A stretch of 33,036 nt of DNA from Priapulus caudatus (GCF_000485595.1 NW_014577069.1:253124-286159); one strand, 5' to 3'. Positions 1 through 23,497 are shown, counted from the stretch's first letter. Notes: a model not told the origin generated them from the sequence alone. A program made the numbers and translations.

Positions 1-174
1 ATCAGTAACGAATTCAGTTAACAGCTTTGGTTACGTGCGTGTCAGGTGTCACTGGTCGTGCCCTCACTCCCTACGATAATTAACCCCTGCGATATAAAAA
101 CTTATTGTTAATGCCCGAGCAAAAACTTGGTGGGCTCGGGCCTCAGGGGTCGGAACTAATTTCTAACGCTGCTG

Positions 175-281
175 CACGGGAGCGATTTTTTCTCGTATCT
201 TCCAAAATTTTCGCTCTCGTAATTGATGTTACCAGAGCGCTTTGAAAGCTGACGGGAGCGAAATCGCTCGCCGCTCCCGTG
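175..281. repeat. Short inverted-repeat element (CACGGGAGCG ends)
   Basis: CACGGGAGCG at 175-184 is inverted at 272-281. An inner GAGCGAAATCGCTC hairpin lies at 256-269. It looks like a very small MITE or foldback; no target duplication is evident. Confidence 0.45.
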
Positions 282-568
282 TATTTTTTTCGCTGGTGTG
301 TGTGCATATATATTAGGGAGTAAGGTAACGCTATTGCGATCAATAGCATACACTACTGTGCGTTGATGCTACATCATCAATAATTATAATCATACCCCGT
401 GGTTAATCTAGATCTGCGGCTTAATGTGTTCGTGATATGTCAGACGCTTAACTTTGTTGAAACTCATATGCTAACGCTACTTCGGTTAGGACGTGGCTGT
501 AACCGTATTTAATTATTATTACGCTTTCGGTAAGAATTGATTGTATCATAATATAGATAGTCTATATG

Positions 569-604
569 AAGAGCTAATAATACCTATAGGTATTATCAGC
601 TCTT
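569..604. repeat. 36-bp palindrome, AAGAGCT family
   Basis: AAGAGCTAATAATACC and its inverse pair with one mismatch around TATA. The word ATAGTCTATAT occurs directly repeated on either side (557-567 and 614-624), like a target duplication. It shares its AAGAG ends with the palindromes at 997 and 32897. Confidence 0.6.
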
Positions 605-655
605 GTTTTTATTATAGTCTATATTACAACATTCCTGATATCATCACGGGCAGTT

Positions 656-677
656 ATGCCGACGGTAACGTCGGCAT
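656..677. repeat. Perfect 9-bp-arm hairpin
   Basis: ATGCCGACG, loop GTAA, then the exact inverse. It is followed by an 11-base G run at 701-711. Confidence 0.6.
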
Positions 678-996
678 CTGACATGACAGTAGCCGTTAGA
701 GGGGGGGGGGGCACGAAAGACAGCTGCCATCCCCACATTTTAGAGCAAAATAAAACAAACAAGCTTAGATAATAATTTCAAGTAACCAGAAAATAAATGT
801 AATAAATATAGGAACATAATTACAATTTGCGAAATTACAATTATAAATGACAAAAACACAAGTATTCCTTCAGCCAAACCCTATGCTACATGTGATTTAT
901 TTTAAGGAAAAAATTCCACCCAGTAAGAATTTGTTCAGCCTACGGCTCTGTCTGTCATGCACAGTTCATATGATATATCGCCAAGAGCTATATACC

Positions 997-1040
997 TATC
1001 AAGAGCTCATAATAGAGATCTCTATTATGAGATCTTGATA
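997..1040. repeat. 44-bp palindrome with AAGAG ends
   Basis: Only one of 22 base pairs is mismatched (1005/1032). The centre 1008-1029 is perfect. ATACCTAT is directly repeated at 992-999 and 1038-1045, suggesting an 8-bp target duplication around a 38-bp insert. A related half-formed copy lies at 1074-1097. Confidence 0.65.
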
Positions 1041-1601
1041 CCTATATATACTATATATAATAATACCAATATACTAATAAGGTTTTATTAGCTCTTGAAG
1101 TCGCCAACGATAATTATTATCAGTGCAGATTGCAGCGAATCGTAATGACACGAAGAGTGCATCAGGTAATAGCCGTACACTCAAGTGCAACCGACTTTAC
1201 AGTTGGCAACGACAAGCATTCAGCCGGATTATTAATAATGAATTTGAGACGGGTTTCATCGCAGTAAGGCTGTTGGTAATTCCGCTGAATTATGCGCCGG
1301 ATGCGTTATAGAACGTTGATGCTGTCAGTGGTAATGATTATAGCCTTATTAGACGAATAACACGACGCTCTTCACTCATAATACCACATGCCGTGACGAC
1401 CGATCGCACGCACGAGTGGATCACGAAATGTCCCATGCACCAATATAGACGCGCTACCTGCAAGAGCCCACCTTATTAATTTGAAAATAAAACGGGAGCT
1501 ATAATCGGATTAGGTCATCATGAGAAGTCACTGGTATCGCCCGGAAGAGAAAGTAGAATTAAACAGATATAGAAATAGAAATAGAACAGAATAGATCTAG
1601 A

Positions 1602-1629
1602 ATAGAAGAGAAGAGAAGAGAAGAGAAGC

Positions 1630-1661
<32 letters not shown>

Positions 1662-1890
1662 GAGAGAGTAGAGGAGAATAAGAGAAGAGACGCGAAGAGA
1701 AGAGAAGAGAAGAGAAGAGAAGAGAAGAGAAGAGAAGAGAAGAAAAAAGAAGAGAAGAGAGGAGAAGAGAAGAGAAGAGAGGAGAAGAGTGGGAGAGAAG
1801 AGAAGAGAAGATAGGAGAAGGGAAGACAAGATAGGAGAATAAGAGAAGAGAAAGGAAGAGAAAAGAAGAAAAGAAAAGAGAAGTGAAGAC
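1602..1890. repeat. Polypurine (AGAAG/GA)n tract
   Basis: Nearly 300 bases of A and G with few pyrimidines, including two GA runs at 1627-1668. It is mirror-symmetric in places and so a candidate for triplex (H-DNA). No coding content. Confidence 0.9.
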
Positions 1891-2051
1891 ATGTAAAACC
1901 CTATGCTATACCTGTAAGGAAATCTGTTTGTCTGCCTACTCCATGGTTGTATTAAAACAGTCCGAAGAAATATGTAAATTGCTGTGATGCTGGCGGCTGT
2001 AGATACGTATGTCAGCGCGTAGGCGGGAAGGGTTTGCGCGACCGACTGGCT

Positions 2052-2270
2052 GCACGCACACGCACACGCACACGCACACGCACACGCACACGCACACGCA
2101 CACGCACACGCACACGCACACGCACACGCACACGCACACGCACACGCACACGCACACGCACACGCACACGCACACACACACACACACACGTACGCACGCA
2201 CGCACGCACGCACGCACGCGCACACACACACACGTGTGCACACACGCGCGTACACTCACGCGCGCGCACA
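2052..2270. repeat. (CACACG)n hexamer array grading into (CA)n and (CACG)n
   Basis: About 20 perfect hexamer copies to 2172, then CA, CACG and GCGCAC runs. All six frames are open only because of the repeat. Confidence 0.95.
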
Positions 2271-2279
2271 CTAAAGCTG

Positions 2280-2430
2280 GGTTTACACTGCCAACTTTGT
2301 GTTGGCGAATTGGCGAATTGGACCAACTTCCCAACGCTCTATCAACCGTTCTATGAACTGTGCAGCGCCTTTACACTGACGGTTGCGAGTTGGCCAACTC
2401 GACCGCGAGCGTACGCGTGGGACGATGGAT
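2280..2430. repeat. Possible MITE fragment with repeated TTTACACTG
   Basis: TTTACACTG occurs at about 2283 and 2371. GTTGGCGAATTGG and GAGTTGGCCAACTC words lie around it. It resembles the TTCACACTG-ended element at 3761. Ends are not resolved. Confidence 0.3.
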
Positions 2431-2583
2431 ATAGACATTATTGCATGTATAAATTCTTGAGGTATCGCACGCACAGGCGCAAAGACTCGTGCACAGTCAC
2501 ACAGTTGGGATGCCACGCGGGCAGTAGATTACTGGAGGGGCTTCCCATTGGATTTGTCCATGCTCGTGATGCCGACCTCCTTC

Positions 2584-3200
2584 TCATATGCACGTGCGCG
2601 TGTACGTGCGCGCACGCGTGTACCTTCCCCGTGTACAACAGGTGTACGTGAGTGTACGTATCTGCCGTACACAGATGCACATGACCGCACGCGTGCGCAC
2701 ACATACGTGTGCGTGCACGTACACGCATGTTCACGCGTGCGCGCACATACACGCATGCCCGCACGTACATGCGTGCGTGCGTATACACGCATGCGTCCAC
2801 GTACATGCATGCGCGCACGCACACGCGTGCATGTACGTACACGCGTGCGCGCACCATACACCGCGTGCGTGCACGTACAGCATGCGCGTCACATACACGC
2901 GTCGCGTGCACCTACACGCATGCGCGCACATTACATCGCGCTTACGTGCAACGTACACCATGCCTGGCGCCACATACACGCATCGTGCCAACGTACACGC
3001 GGTGCGCGCACGTACACCTGCGCTCGACGTTACACGCGTGCGCGCCATCACACCTACTGCCGCGACACGATACACGCGTGCGGTGCGTATACACGCATTG
3101 CGCGCACGTACACCGCGTGCGTGCACCGTACACTCTTGCGTGCAATAAACGCGTGCGTACTTACACACGCACTTGCAACGCGCACGCGTACAACGTCGCT
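2584..3200. repeat. Degenerate ~18-bp satellite of alternating purine-pyrimidine
   Basis: Variants of TACACGCATGCGCGCACG repeat for over 600 bases, nearly all alternating R-Y. Copies are diverged. The long open frames here, on both strands, consist mostly of Arg, Thr, His, Cys and Val and are artefacts. Confidence 0.85.
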
Positions 3201-3527
3201 AACATGTGTTGTATTGACATGTGTTGATATATATCTATGCATCAGCTAAACGCGCGAGAGGCGTGTTACTGGGTGATATGGCGCTAGGAATATACCTAGA
3301 ACGTACTCGATTTTTATCGCTTTATATGCTCGCATAGGAACATTCGTTAGAACAAAGCGGTTGAATCTTATATTGGCTAGCTATGAACTCCTGCATAATA
3401 TTCGGTAAAGGATGTATCAAAATAAGGTAAGTAAACTTTATAATTTTGCTGAAGCCGACACCATGGTTTTCCTTAATTTCACGCGTTGTACGCTCTGGGG
3501 TTAATGGGCTTCTTGGGATACAATCAG

Positions 3528-3705
3528 GAGTAAGTATAATATAGGAACATTATATATATATAATAGATATATATATATATATAGAAATGATATAATGACT
3601 ATGATTATAGATATATAGATATAGATATCTATATATCGATATAGATATCGATATAGATATCTATCTATATATATATATATATATATATCCTATATTATCT
3701 TACTC
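3528..3705. repeat. AT-rich foldback element with GATA/TA core
   Basis: The left arm GAGTAAGTATAATATAGGA (3528-3546) is inverted at 3688-3705 with a one-base gap. Between them are TA runs and ATAGATATCTATATCGAT palindromes, so the whole 178 bp can fold. Confidence 0.65.
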
Positions 3706-3760
3706 ATGATACAATGTATATTATTTATGTCTGTTACAGATTTACCAGCCAAATTACAAT

Positions 3761-4070
3761 AGGTGCGTTCACACTGGCGCGAATTAGCTGGCTGCAAAAC
3801 CCGGTTTTTGCAGCCCGCTCGAAAAACTGAGCTTTTTACAAGTGTGAACGCAATTAGCTCACTAAATCGCGCTCCAAATAGCGCGCTCCAAAGACCACTT
3901 CAGACTGGGCTAATTTGGAATCAGCGCGCTTATTTGCACCGCGGCGTGATATTTCCACCACGGCGATTAGCGAGATATTCGCCTGTGCGAACAACGACAC
4001 AATTAGCTCACTATTATCTCCGCTATTAGCGGGCTGAGCAGCGCGGTTTTTCTTGTGTGTGAACGCGCCT
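3761..4070. mobile_element. MITE with AGGYGCGTTCACAC terminal inverted repeats
   Basis: The left end AGGTGCGTTCACACT and the inverse of the right end AGGCGCGTTCACACA match at 13 of 15. Internal copies of GTGTGAACGCAATTAGCTCA occur. A hairpin with arms GGCTGCAAAA/TTTTGCAGCC lies near the left end. AAT occurs outside both ends as a possible 3-bp duplication. No coding capacity. Confidence 0.65.
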
Positions 4071-4072
4071 AA

Positions 4073-4508
<436 letters not shown>

Positions 4509-5644
4509 CATTTTTCACGCAAACGCGTTTCGCTTTTATATTCGTATAAATGTTTTTCTTGGGCGCGGCGAGTGCCTTAAATTAACTTCAAATATCACAT
4601 TTCCTGTTCGCGCACGTTTAGTTATGACGCGCAAAATTGCATTGCCTCATCCATATCCATCCTCTTATTACATCTGTTCACTCATCTCCGATGCTCTACC
4701 CATTCACATTCTCCCCTCTACTCTACATATTCCGTCTACTATAGGCCTACTTAATTTACGTCTTCCATATCTTTCGATCTGCATAGCCTTTTTATCTGCT
4801 GTACTGTGATTGACCTCTTTTACCTCATCCATAATCTCCCACTCCTTCAGGCCCTATTCTCGCCTTCCTCAACCGGCTCTAACTTCTCCTACCATCTACC
4901 TTCTATATTACAGCCTGTTCTGCTAGCATCTATGACAAATACGACATTCGCATATACGCTCTCCTATGACACTATTTATTGTTGTATGTGTTGTGCGCAT
5001 CATAGGAGTTTAGGAGCGCTATTACGAACGCAAGCAGTGAATTTCAGCTGTAAAACGGAACGAAGTTGACCCGCCAATATTTGTCATAGGAAGAATCTTG
5101 GGGGAGGGGGTAACCCGCAACAATTTATGACAATGATTAAAATGATCTGCAGTGGCTCTTCTTCTGTAGCGTAGCGATAGTCGCATCAACTTATGAAAGC
5201 AATCACCATGACGAAGGGCTAATTTATGTGTGCATGTGACGTATATATTTATACTCAAAGCAAACAGTTCCTACTAAAAAACGCTAATGATGCCGTTTTA
5301 AAACCTTCAAATTTGAAATCCAAATGAAATTTGGAATGGAGTTGCAACTGTTGCATTGGAACCGAGTTTTAGATCCCTACAATTTGCAATGTGAGTAAAG
5401 CGACCACCCTACCTACCTCGGACACCTTCCTTCCCCTGTATCGAAAAATATCTGGTGTCCCCAAGGCATTCCCTGCGCACGCGTCATGGCGCAGTCGACG
5501 CTTCTAATACTAACAACGCGAAAAGACCAACAGTCATACAGTACAGCTGTACGGATAATTTAGAAACGTTTATTACTGGTTATATATAAAGATTCAATCA
5601 TTATATTCAAGTACATACAAACATACGAGTGAGCTTTTGAGATT

Positions 5645-5767
5645 ATGGAATCAGTTGAGGAGACGTGTGGGCTCCCTCTAAAGCTGAACGCAACCCCAAC
5701 GCATATAATAAAAAACCTAACAGATATCCTCTTCCTGTACGAGAAAAAATACGGTCCAGTACTATAG
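5645..5767 (+). CDS. Small ORF of 40 codons, doubtful
   Basis: ATG to TAG. The peptide starts MESVEETCGLPLKLNATPTH and later has DILFLYEKKYGPVL. Its composition is protein-like and unlike the surrounding low-complexity sequence. No family is recognised. It could be an exon scrap, a transposon relic or chance. Confidence 0.15.
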   Translation: MESVEETCGLPLKLNATPTHIIKNLTDILFLYEKKYGPVL

Positions 5768-5860
5768 GATCTCGATAACCGAAGCCTTTACATTTGATCT
5801 TCACCGCCGAAGCAAAGTTAAGGAGACGTGGTCACTTCAAGGTGTGGCTGGCCGCTCTGC

Positions 5861-5920
5861 TCCACGGACGTAAGAATTTACGTCCAAATTTACGTAAGAA
5901 CGGTCGAGCCGTGGGTCCAC
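5861..5920. repeat. Nested hairpin
   Basis: GGACGTAA, loop GAAT, TTACGTCC is perfect at 5866-5885, inside a wider CCACGG...CCGTGG pairing. Confidence 0.4.
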
Positions 5921-6720
5921 GACAGATAACGTGCTTACTGTCAGAAATGTCATTATTAGTGTATTAAACCAAGAGCGTATTAATTATTACTTAATACGCT
6001 TTTTAGTTAAACGGATCCGACCAAGATCCGACGAATCAAGGAGAAGGAGTGCGGTCACGTGCCCCCAACTCACGCGAACTGCAGAATGAGGATGTCGAGA
6101 AATACAAAATGGTCGAGTTTACTAACAAGGTAGTGTATGTGCTTATAGTAGACAGAAAGAGAAAACACGATACGGACTGCGCTGGCAGACTTACGGACGT
6201 ACAGACGTCGTCATACAGTAATCGGGAAAAACATTTCTGACGCAAGTAAAGTTAAACTATTCGACCCGTTGTCGAATATACAGCTTTCCATAAGAAACGC
6301 GGGCATTAGGTTACGTGGGTTGCCGAACTGCACACATCCCATGAGCATGTGCGTACAATACTGGCCAATCGTAATACCATGTCCACTTTCACGTACTGCG
6401 TGTCAAAACAACATTTTCCTGTTTTAATTGGTATATACAGCTGATGCTTCTTATCTACAAATAACAAAAAAAGTACGAATGCAAACAAGCAGCGAGTGAA
6501 ATGGTATTAAAAACGATACGGAATAATATATTAACAACGGCTTTCCTATTTAAAATGAGTAATTGTTTTAACTCGGCTTTGCGCTATCTCACTAAAATAA
6601 TATTCAGCGGCAACTCTAAGGCAATCCATGCAGGCAACGCCAACAGCCAAACCGCGTCAAGATTATATCGTACAATGTTCAACGCGTTACAATAACATCA
6701 CCCTAGCACTACCAACACCA

Positions 6721-6882
6721 CCCACACTACCACCACCTCCACCATCTCTCCATCACTACCACTAACCGCATTCTCAGCATTATCAACATCCTTAACACCA
6801 CCCACACTATACCACCACCTCCACCATCTCTCCATCACTACCACTAACCGCATTCTCAGCATTATCAACATCCTTAACACCA
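6721..6882. repeat. Tandem duplication of an 80-bp CAN-rich unit
   Basis: Unit 6721-6800 is repeated almost exactly at 6801-6882 with a 2-base insertion. The flanks are also CAC/CAA-rich. The minus-strand open frame is a repeat artefact. Confidence 0.85.
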
Positions 6883-6884
6883 CC

Positions 6885-9800
6885 ACCAACACATCCTCAT
6901 CATCACCACTAACACCAACAACTACAACAATCCCAGCAGGTGAGCGTAACACCCTCACTCGTACTTCGCACGTATTTTAATTATTGTTCGCGAGGGGGCA
7001 GCACGCACCCGTTCAGACGCCCTCCTACCGCCAGCATCGCGCCTATCGCGCTAATCTTTAATATTCAATAGCCGTGCGACATATAGAGCCTTTCCTGAGA
7101 GAGACCGCCATCTCATGGACGAAGACACGCTGGACAGTCACTCAGTCACGTCGCTGAGTAACACCGCAAAATACTTTGAAGCCACGTATCATTTTCGACA
7201 TCGCATAACATTGCTACATCGTGGTCCTGCCACAAACTAAACCCATACCACGGAAGCGAAACGCGCACGCAGGCAGGCACACGCGTACGCACGCCACGCA
7301 AAACCAAAATGTAACGTATCTGTTGCAAATGACATTCCACGAAACCGTCTATGCTGAAGCTACCGTACACAGCAGCAGCCTTCGCGCACATAACCTTTAT
7401 AATCATAATATAACCAATCACCAGACCCCCATGTAACTAGAACAAACGGTACGTTCCGTATCATCACAAGCAATGCCTATATCAACACGCAGGAACGGCT
7501 AGATCACGTAAATAAAACGACAACGAAGCGTCTTCACACTTATATTGGTCACACTTACAAAATAGGTTGCTGATATGTAGGCAGCGAGTGTAGGAGACAC
7601 ATTCAGACGCGATACACAGAGCTACCGACAACCGCCCGCTTAGAACAACACATAGTAGGAATACACCGCTATATCTCATCACCACTAACCAGCATTCATA
7701 AGATTTTCTAACTTTGTCTCATTTGGTTCCACGTGGTATTAGTAGAGCTAGAGGTGGCATGGATGAGATGGAGGGCGATGAGATCGTGTGAGTGCGGATG
7801 GGAGGTCACCGATGCCACGTACCGGTGTTTGCGGTGTAGTGCAGCGCTGGGAGCGGTTACTCATGCAGTGTGAAATCAGAATAACCGAACTTTCAAATAG
7901 ACTTCTAAAACGTTGGAAATATTAAAGGATACTAGAACTATACTAGCACAAAAAAAACTCTACTTATATACCGATTTTGATGAACTCCAACGCTACAGTT
8001 CGGAACGATTAAAAACTTCTAATGTGTTAATGATCCAATAGTTGGATTATTTAAATTAGATTAGATTTACGTTCTAAACAGGCGGAATCTATTGAATAGA
8101 ATGATAATTTATAGAAAAATTCCGATAAACTACCGACTGGGCGAGTTGTGATGAACGTAAATAAAGACAGGCGAATTGAATTACGAAAACCATCGGCAAC
8201 ACCGAAACCTTCAAATCACGTGAAGCCATCTCAGTGAGACAGGTACACACAGGTATGCATAGGTATAGGCTATGCAAATGAAGCCATGCAGATAACAAGG
8301 GTAAGGCCACGCAGGTGCGCATAGGTAGGATTTCTCGCTGGACCCATACAGATTATGCAGGTGAGCATTAATTAGCTCTACAGGTAGAAGCCGCTGCAGC
8401 TATTAGGCTACACAGTTACACACAAATAAAAGCTCCAAAGATGCAAACACGTGCGAATAGGTGAAGCGTGGTATGCGGGTTAACATAGGTGGCGCTACGT
8501 ACACGGGTACATACAAGTGTGGATGAACGTGTATGTGGGGTTTACCAGTGAGTTAAGCAGCCACTACGGGACACGAGTAGAACCGTTGGACTGGGGCCAA
8601 CCGAATTGCACTAAAGTTGGTTGTATTATCACAATCACATTCCAAATATTTATATACAAATATCTCCAAGAAAAATAAGCAACGGACAAGAATACGTACA
8701 TCCTGTTAACATGCGATGCGTCATCATCCTAAATACTAGAAAATGTATACCTGTCAACACACGTACAATGGTTTATATAAATTGGATTTTTACTACAAAA
8801 TTTACACAATCTGAAACCTGTTCATTCACGCTAGATGTAAAACTGTACCCTCGCGTAGATTTGTGCTGCCTGGGGGTGCTAACCGCCATCACCACCCCTA
8901 CAAGCATATGTGGCAGTAACTTGCCTAATACCATAAAGTCTATGGTAGTTGAAAGACGAATTAGTACACACGTCAGCATTATTTGGAAGCAATAATAACA
9001 ATAATTCGACTGAATTATAGCCTCTGCAAGAACACAATATACAATATAATATACCCACGATGGGACACTTTTACAATATCCCTAGATGCTTCGTTTAACC
9101 ACAGTCAATCATTATGTAGTTAGAATCTAGTTGTGCTATATAAACATATCAGCCTTGCAGAAAATAACCTGCAACACTGTTATCTGAAATAGAAGCAGTG
9201 TACTCGATTATAAAGCATCAACTCATCTAACCAATTCTTTCCTGATATATAGGCATCACATTTTACTTTAGATTTGTTTAGACAGCACCACACCATATAT
9301 AAAGAAAGAGACGCAGTAATCAGCATTACAACTGTTCACTACAAACATACACAGCACGCTTCGTACATCGTATTATAGAGTAACCATTCGATATTACTAA
9401 TTAGATATTCCAGACAGCTATTGGTGCCGAATATAGATACGTTCAGATTGTCATCCCGTTTACATTTTACAATCTTATTTGCGAGATACTAGGCCACTAT
9501 GCGTTGGCATCACAAACTAGTAATTGCGTCTTTGTCATGCTGATTTATGCGTTACTCTACATACAATCTCTATCGTAGTAGTCACCTCCCACTTCAACGG
9601 TTTTTGGTACCTTTCCACATTTAATTCTAACTGCCTTTCACTTCAAATATTCTTTGGTACCTTTTATCCTTTCATCTTCAACCTGGAAAATTACCTATAA
9701 CATGTATAACGCAATTGGCCAGAATTAATATTTGACTAGAGCCACCAGTGCTCAAATGTTTAAATTGTCCTACTAAATGCTTCTTCCCAAGTTCTGGAAT

Positions 9801-10343
9801 CAGGCTGTGCGTGTATTAGTCTTGCCCAACATAAATTTCCCACATATCGCCAGGAACTTTGGCGCAGAAAATCCTTTTCTCATCACGTCTTCTTATAGCA
9901 CTTCTCCCATTTGTTATATATTGCTTTTCATTATAATAAGTCCACCTTATTAATGCACGTGCAAGTGTTCTTACGTGTAACGATACGGGACCCCTACTGT
10001 AAGCGCAGACTTTAGATAACGTATAACTATCGATCATTCAGCGACCGCTATCGCAAAGAATTTTTACCCTGAATCTAGCGACGTGGTGCTGAGCGAAGAT
10101 GGCGAGGCACTCACGAATGAATAGATGGCTTCACCATGTACAGTTTTCACCCTGATGAAACCTAGCTCTGCAGAGACGCGGCTGGAAAACAAATCCTACA
10201 GCACCGGTCTCCTGGCCGACGGGAAAAGCCCCCGTTAGCCGCCGCCACATCCGAGTGCGCAGCCTCTCGTAACCTCTTCGCCATCACTAGCTGCCGGATG
10301 ACGGCAACCATGGTCCCGGTTCCACGCAATACCATAGTGGGTG
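6885..10343. other. Intergenic and probable PHAF1 3' flank, no supported gene
   Basis: Apart from the minisatellite at 8225, nothing is recognised. The 10060-10340 part just after the PHAF1 stop is relatively GC-rich and is probably 3' untranslated sequence. Short open frames at 8621-8995 and 9816-10037 have no family signal. Confidence 0.45.
8225..8560. repeat. Degenerate minisatellite rich in CAGGTA
   Basis: Variants of ATGCAGGTGCGCATAGGTA recur at irregular 12-30 bp spacing. Many copies look like splice donors on the plus strand, but no exon is attached. Confidence 0.5.
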
Positions 10344-21700
<11,357 letters not shown>

Positions 21701-22024
21701 AGACTATGTGGAGGCCGACTAAATTGAATATGCAGCTTGTATAATGTGCATGGAAGGGTTGTTCATAAATATATTTTCCAGAAAAAAATGGTATTTCGTT
21801 TGGCGTTTTCAAATGCAGATTTCAACGTATGTTGTAGCGTTGAGAAATTCTGGGAAAATTGGGTGTCTAACGATCATTTGAAATACAATAAAATAAGATT
21901 AGATAAATTAAGATTTTCATCTCAAACAACGTACCATAGTTAGTATATTTGATATTTCTCTCCCAAGCATATCTTTGACAAAATAAAAACTTTTCTTTCA
22001 TGACACGGCCGGAGTGCTATCCAC

Positions 22025-22628
22025 NNNNNNNNNNNNNNNNNNNNNNNNNNNNNNNNNNNNNNNNNNNNNNNNNNNNNNNNNNNNNNNNNNNNNNNNNNNN
22101 NNNNNNNNNNNNNNNNNNNNNNNNNNNNNNNNNNNNNNNNNNNNNNNNNNNNNNNNNNNNNNNNNNNNNNNNNNNNNNNNNNNNNNNNNNNNNNNNNNNN
22201 NNNNNNNNNNNNNNNNNNNNNNNNNNNNNNNNNNNNNNNNNNNNNNNNNNNNNNNNNNNNNNNNNNNNNNNNNNNNNNNNNNNNNNNNNNNNNNNNNNNN
22301 NNNNNNNNNNNNNNNNNNNNNNNNNNNNNNNNNNNNNNNNNNNNNNNNNNNNNNNNNNNNNNNNNNNNNNNNNNNNNNNNNNNNNNNNNNNNNNNNNNNN
22401 NNNNNNNNNNNNNNNNNNNNNNNNNNNNNNNNNNNNNNNNNNNNNNNNNNNNNNNNNNNNNNNNNNNNNNNNNNNNNNNNNNNNNNNNNNNNNNNNNNNN
22501 NNNNNNNNNNNNNNNNNNNNNNNNNNNNNNNNNNNNNNNNNNNNNNNNNNNNNNNNNNNNNNNNNNNNNNNNNNNNNNNNNNNNNNNNNNNNNNNNNNNN
22601 NNNNNNNNNNNNNNNNNNNNNNNNNNNN
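22025..22628. other. Assembly gap (604 N)
   Basis: A run of N followed by an (AT)n stretch at 22629-22645. A microsatellite or transposon probably blocked assembly. Nothing can be said about the content, and all open frames through it are artefacts. Confidence 0.99.
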
Positions 22629-22650
22629 ATATATATATATATATACTGTG

Positions 22651-23383
22651 CCAGGCCCGTCGGAAGGAATTTTAAAGTGGTACGGTTTCAGTGGCGGTCT
22701 GGGGGTGAAACCCCGAGCGGGGTTCGAAGGGGCAGACAGGGTGTGTCCAGATTTTAGAAATTTGATTACGGGACAGGAAACGATGCGAGGGAGCGGAGCG
22801 ATCGAGCAGGGTGTGGGAGGGGGTATCCCCCTCCCTCGGTAAGAACTTTTTTTGAATTGGGGGTGCAAATCATGCAATTTAGCACACTTTAAAGTGATTT
22901 TTTTATTCTTTTATTGTACTGCAGAAAGGACAAATTACTCTTCATTAAATAGAAATTGAGGTCAAGCTGCTAACCCTAACCTATAAATAGGAGGTTTCAC
23001 GGTCAAGTGGCGAGCTTAATTTATCACTTTCTTGAAGATATTATTTTTAAGATTTGCGATTGGATGAAAACGTTTTGTGGCATATATGCTGTTCTTCAGT
23101 TTATGTGATAATGCGTTTCATAATAATGGAAAAAAGGCAAAGTCACTTCGATGTTCGCGGTCTTCCATTAAGCTGGTGATAAGCCTACGATCACCTATGA
23201 TCATGACATTTATCACCCTCCCGTTTTCTCTTCTTTTTTCTTCTCCCCCTCTCTCTCTCTCCTTTTCTCTTCTTTTTTCTACTCCCTCTCCATCTCTCTT
23301 TTTTTCTTTTCCTTTTTTCTTCTTCTTTTTTAGGCTGAAAAGTGGTACGGTCAATCCCGTACCAACAGTAGCGGCTCCGATGG
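22651..23383. mobile_element. Possible TIR DNA transposon, non-autonomous, beside the gap
   Basis: The left end CAGGCCCGTCGGA and the inverse of the right end, CAGGCCCATCGGA, match at 12 of 13 bases. Both subterminal regions share AAGTGGTACGGT. The inside holds no credible ORF but does hold a pyrimidine-rich stretch. No clear target duplication was found, so the right boundary is tentative. Confidence 0.4.
23218..23331. repeat. Pyrimidine-rich (CT/TTTTC) tract
   Basis: Long stretch of C and T with almost no purines, containing a CTCTCTCTCTC block. Low complexity, with no coding meaning. Confidence 0.8.
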
Positions 23384-23497
23384 GCCTGTACGTATATTAC
23401 ACGTATTATCCAACATGCCTGACAACAGAGGATTTAGCAACGTGGTCCGTTCGGACGTTTACCATTTTGTGAATCCACATTGAATCGTTTTTTTTAA

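Larger units (their letters stand above)
4509..6720. other. Intergenic, no supported gene
   Basis: Apart from the small ORF at 5645 and the hairpin at 5866, I see only short open frames without family signals. 4660-4930 is unusually pyrimidine-rich. Confidence 0.5.

Noticed and set aside
1518-3249. Many long open frames on both strands (Thr-His, Cys-Val, Arg-Thr and Ser-Leu repeats)
   Set aside because: All lie in polypurine, CACACG or alternating purine-pyrimidine satellites, where every frame is open. No splice sites or protein family fit.
6049-6240. 63-codon frame with a protein-like composition
   Set aside because: No family signal, an overlapping open frame on the other strand, and no splice or codon evidence.
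22000-22877. Open frames of over 240 codons on both strands
   Set aside because: They run through 604 unknown bases.
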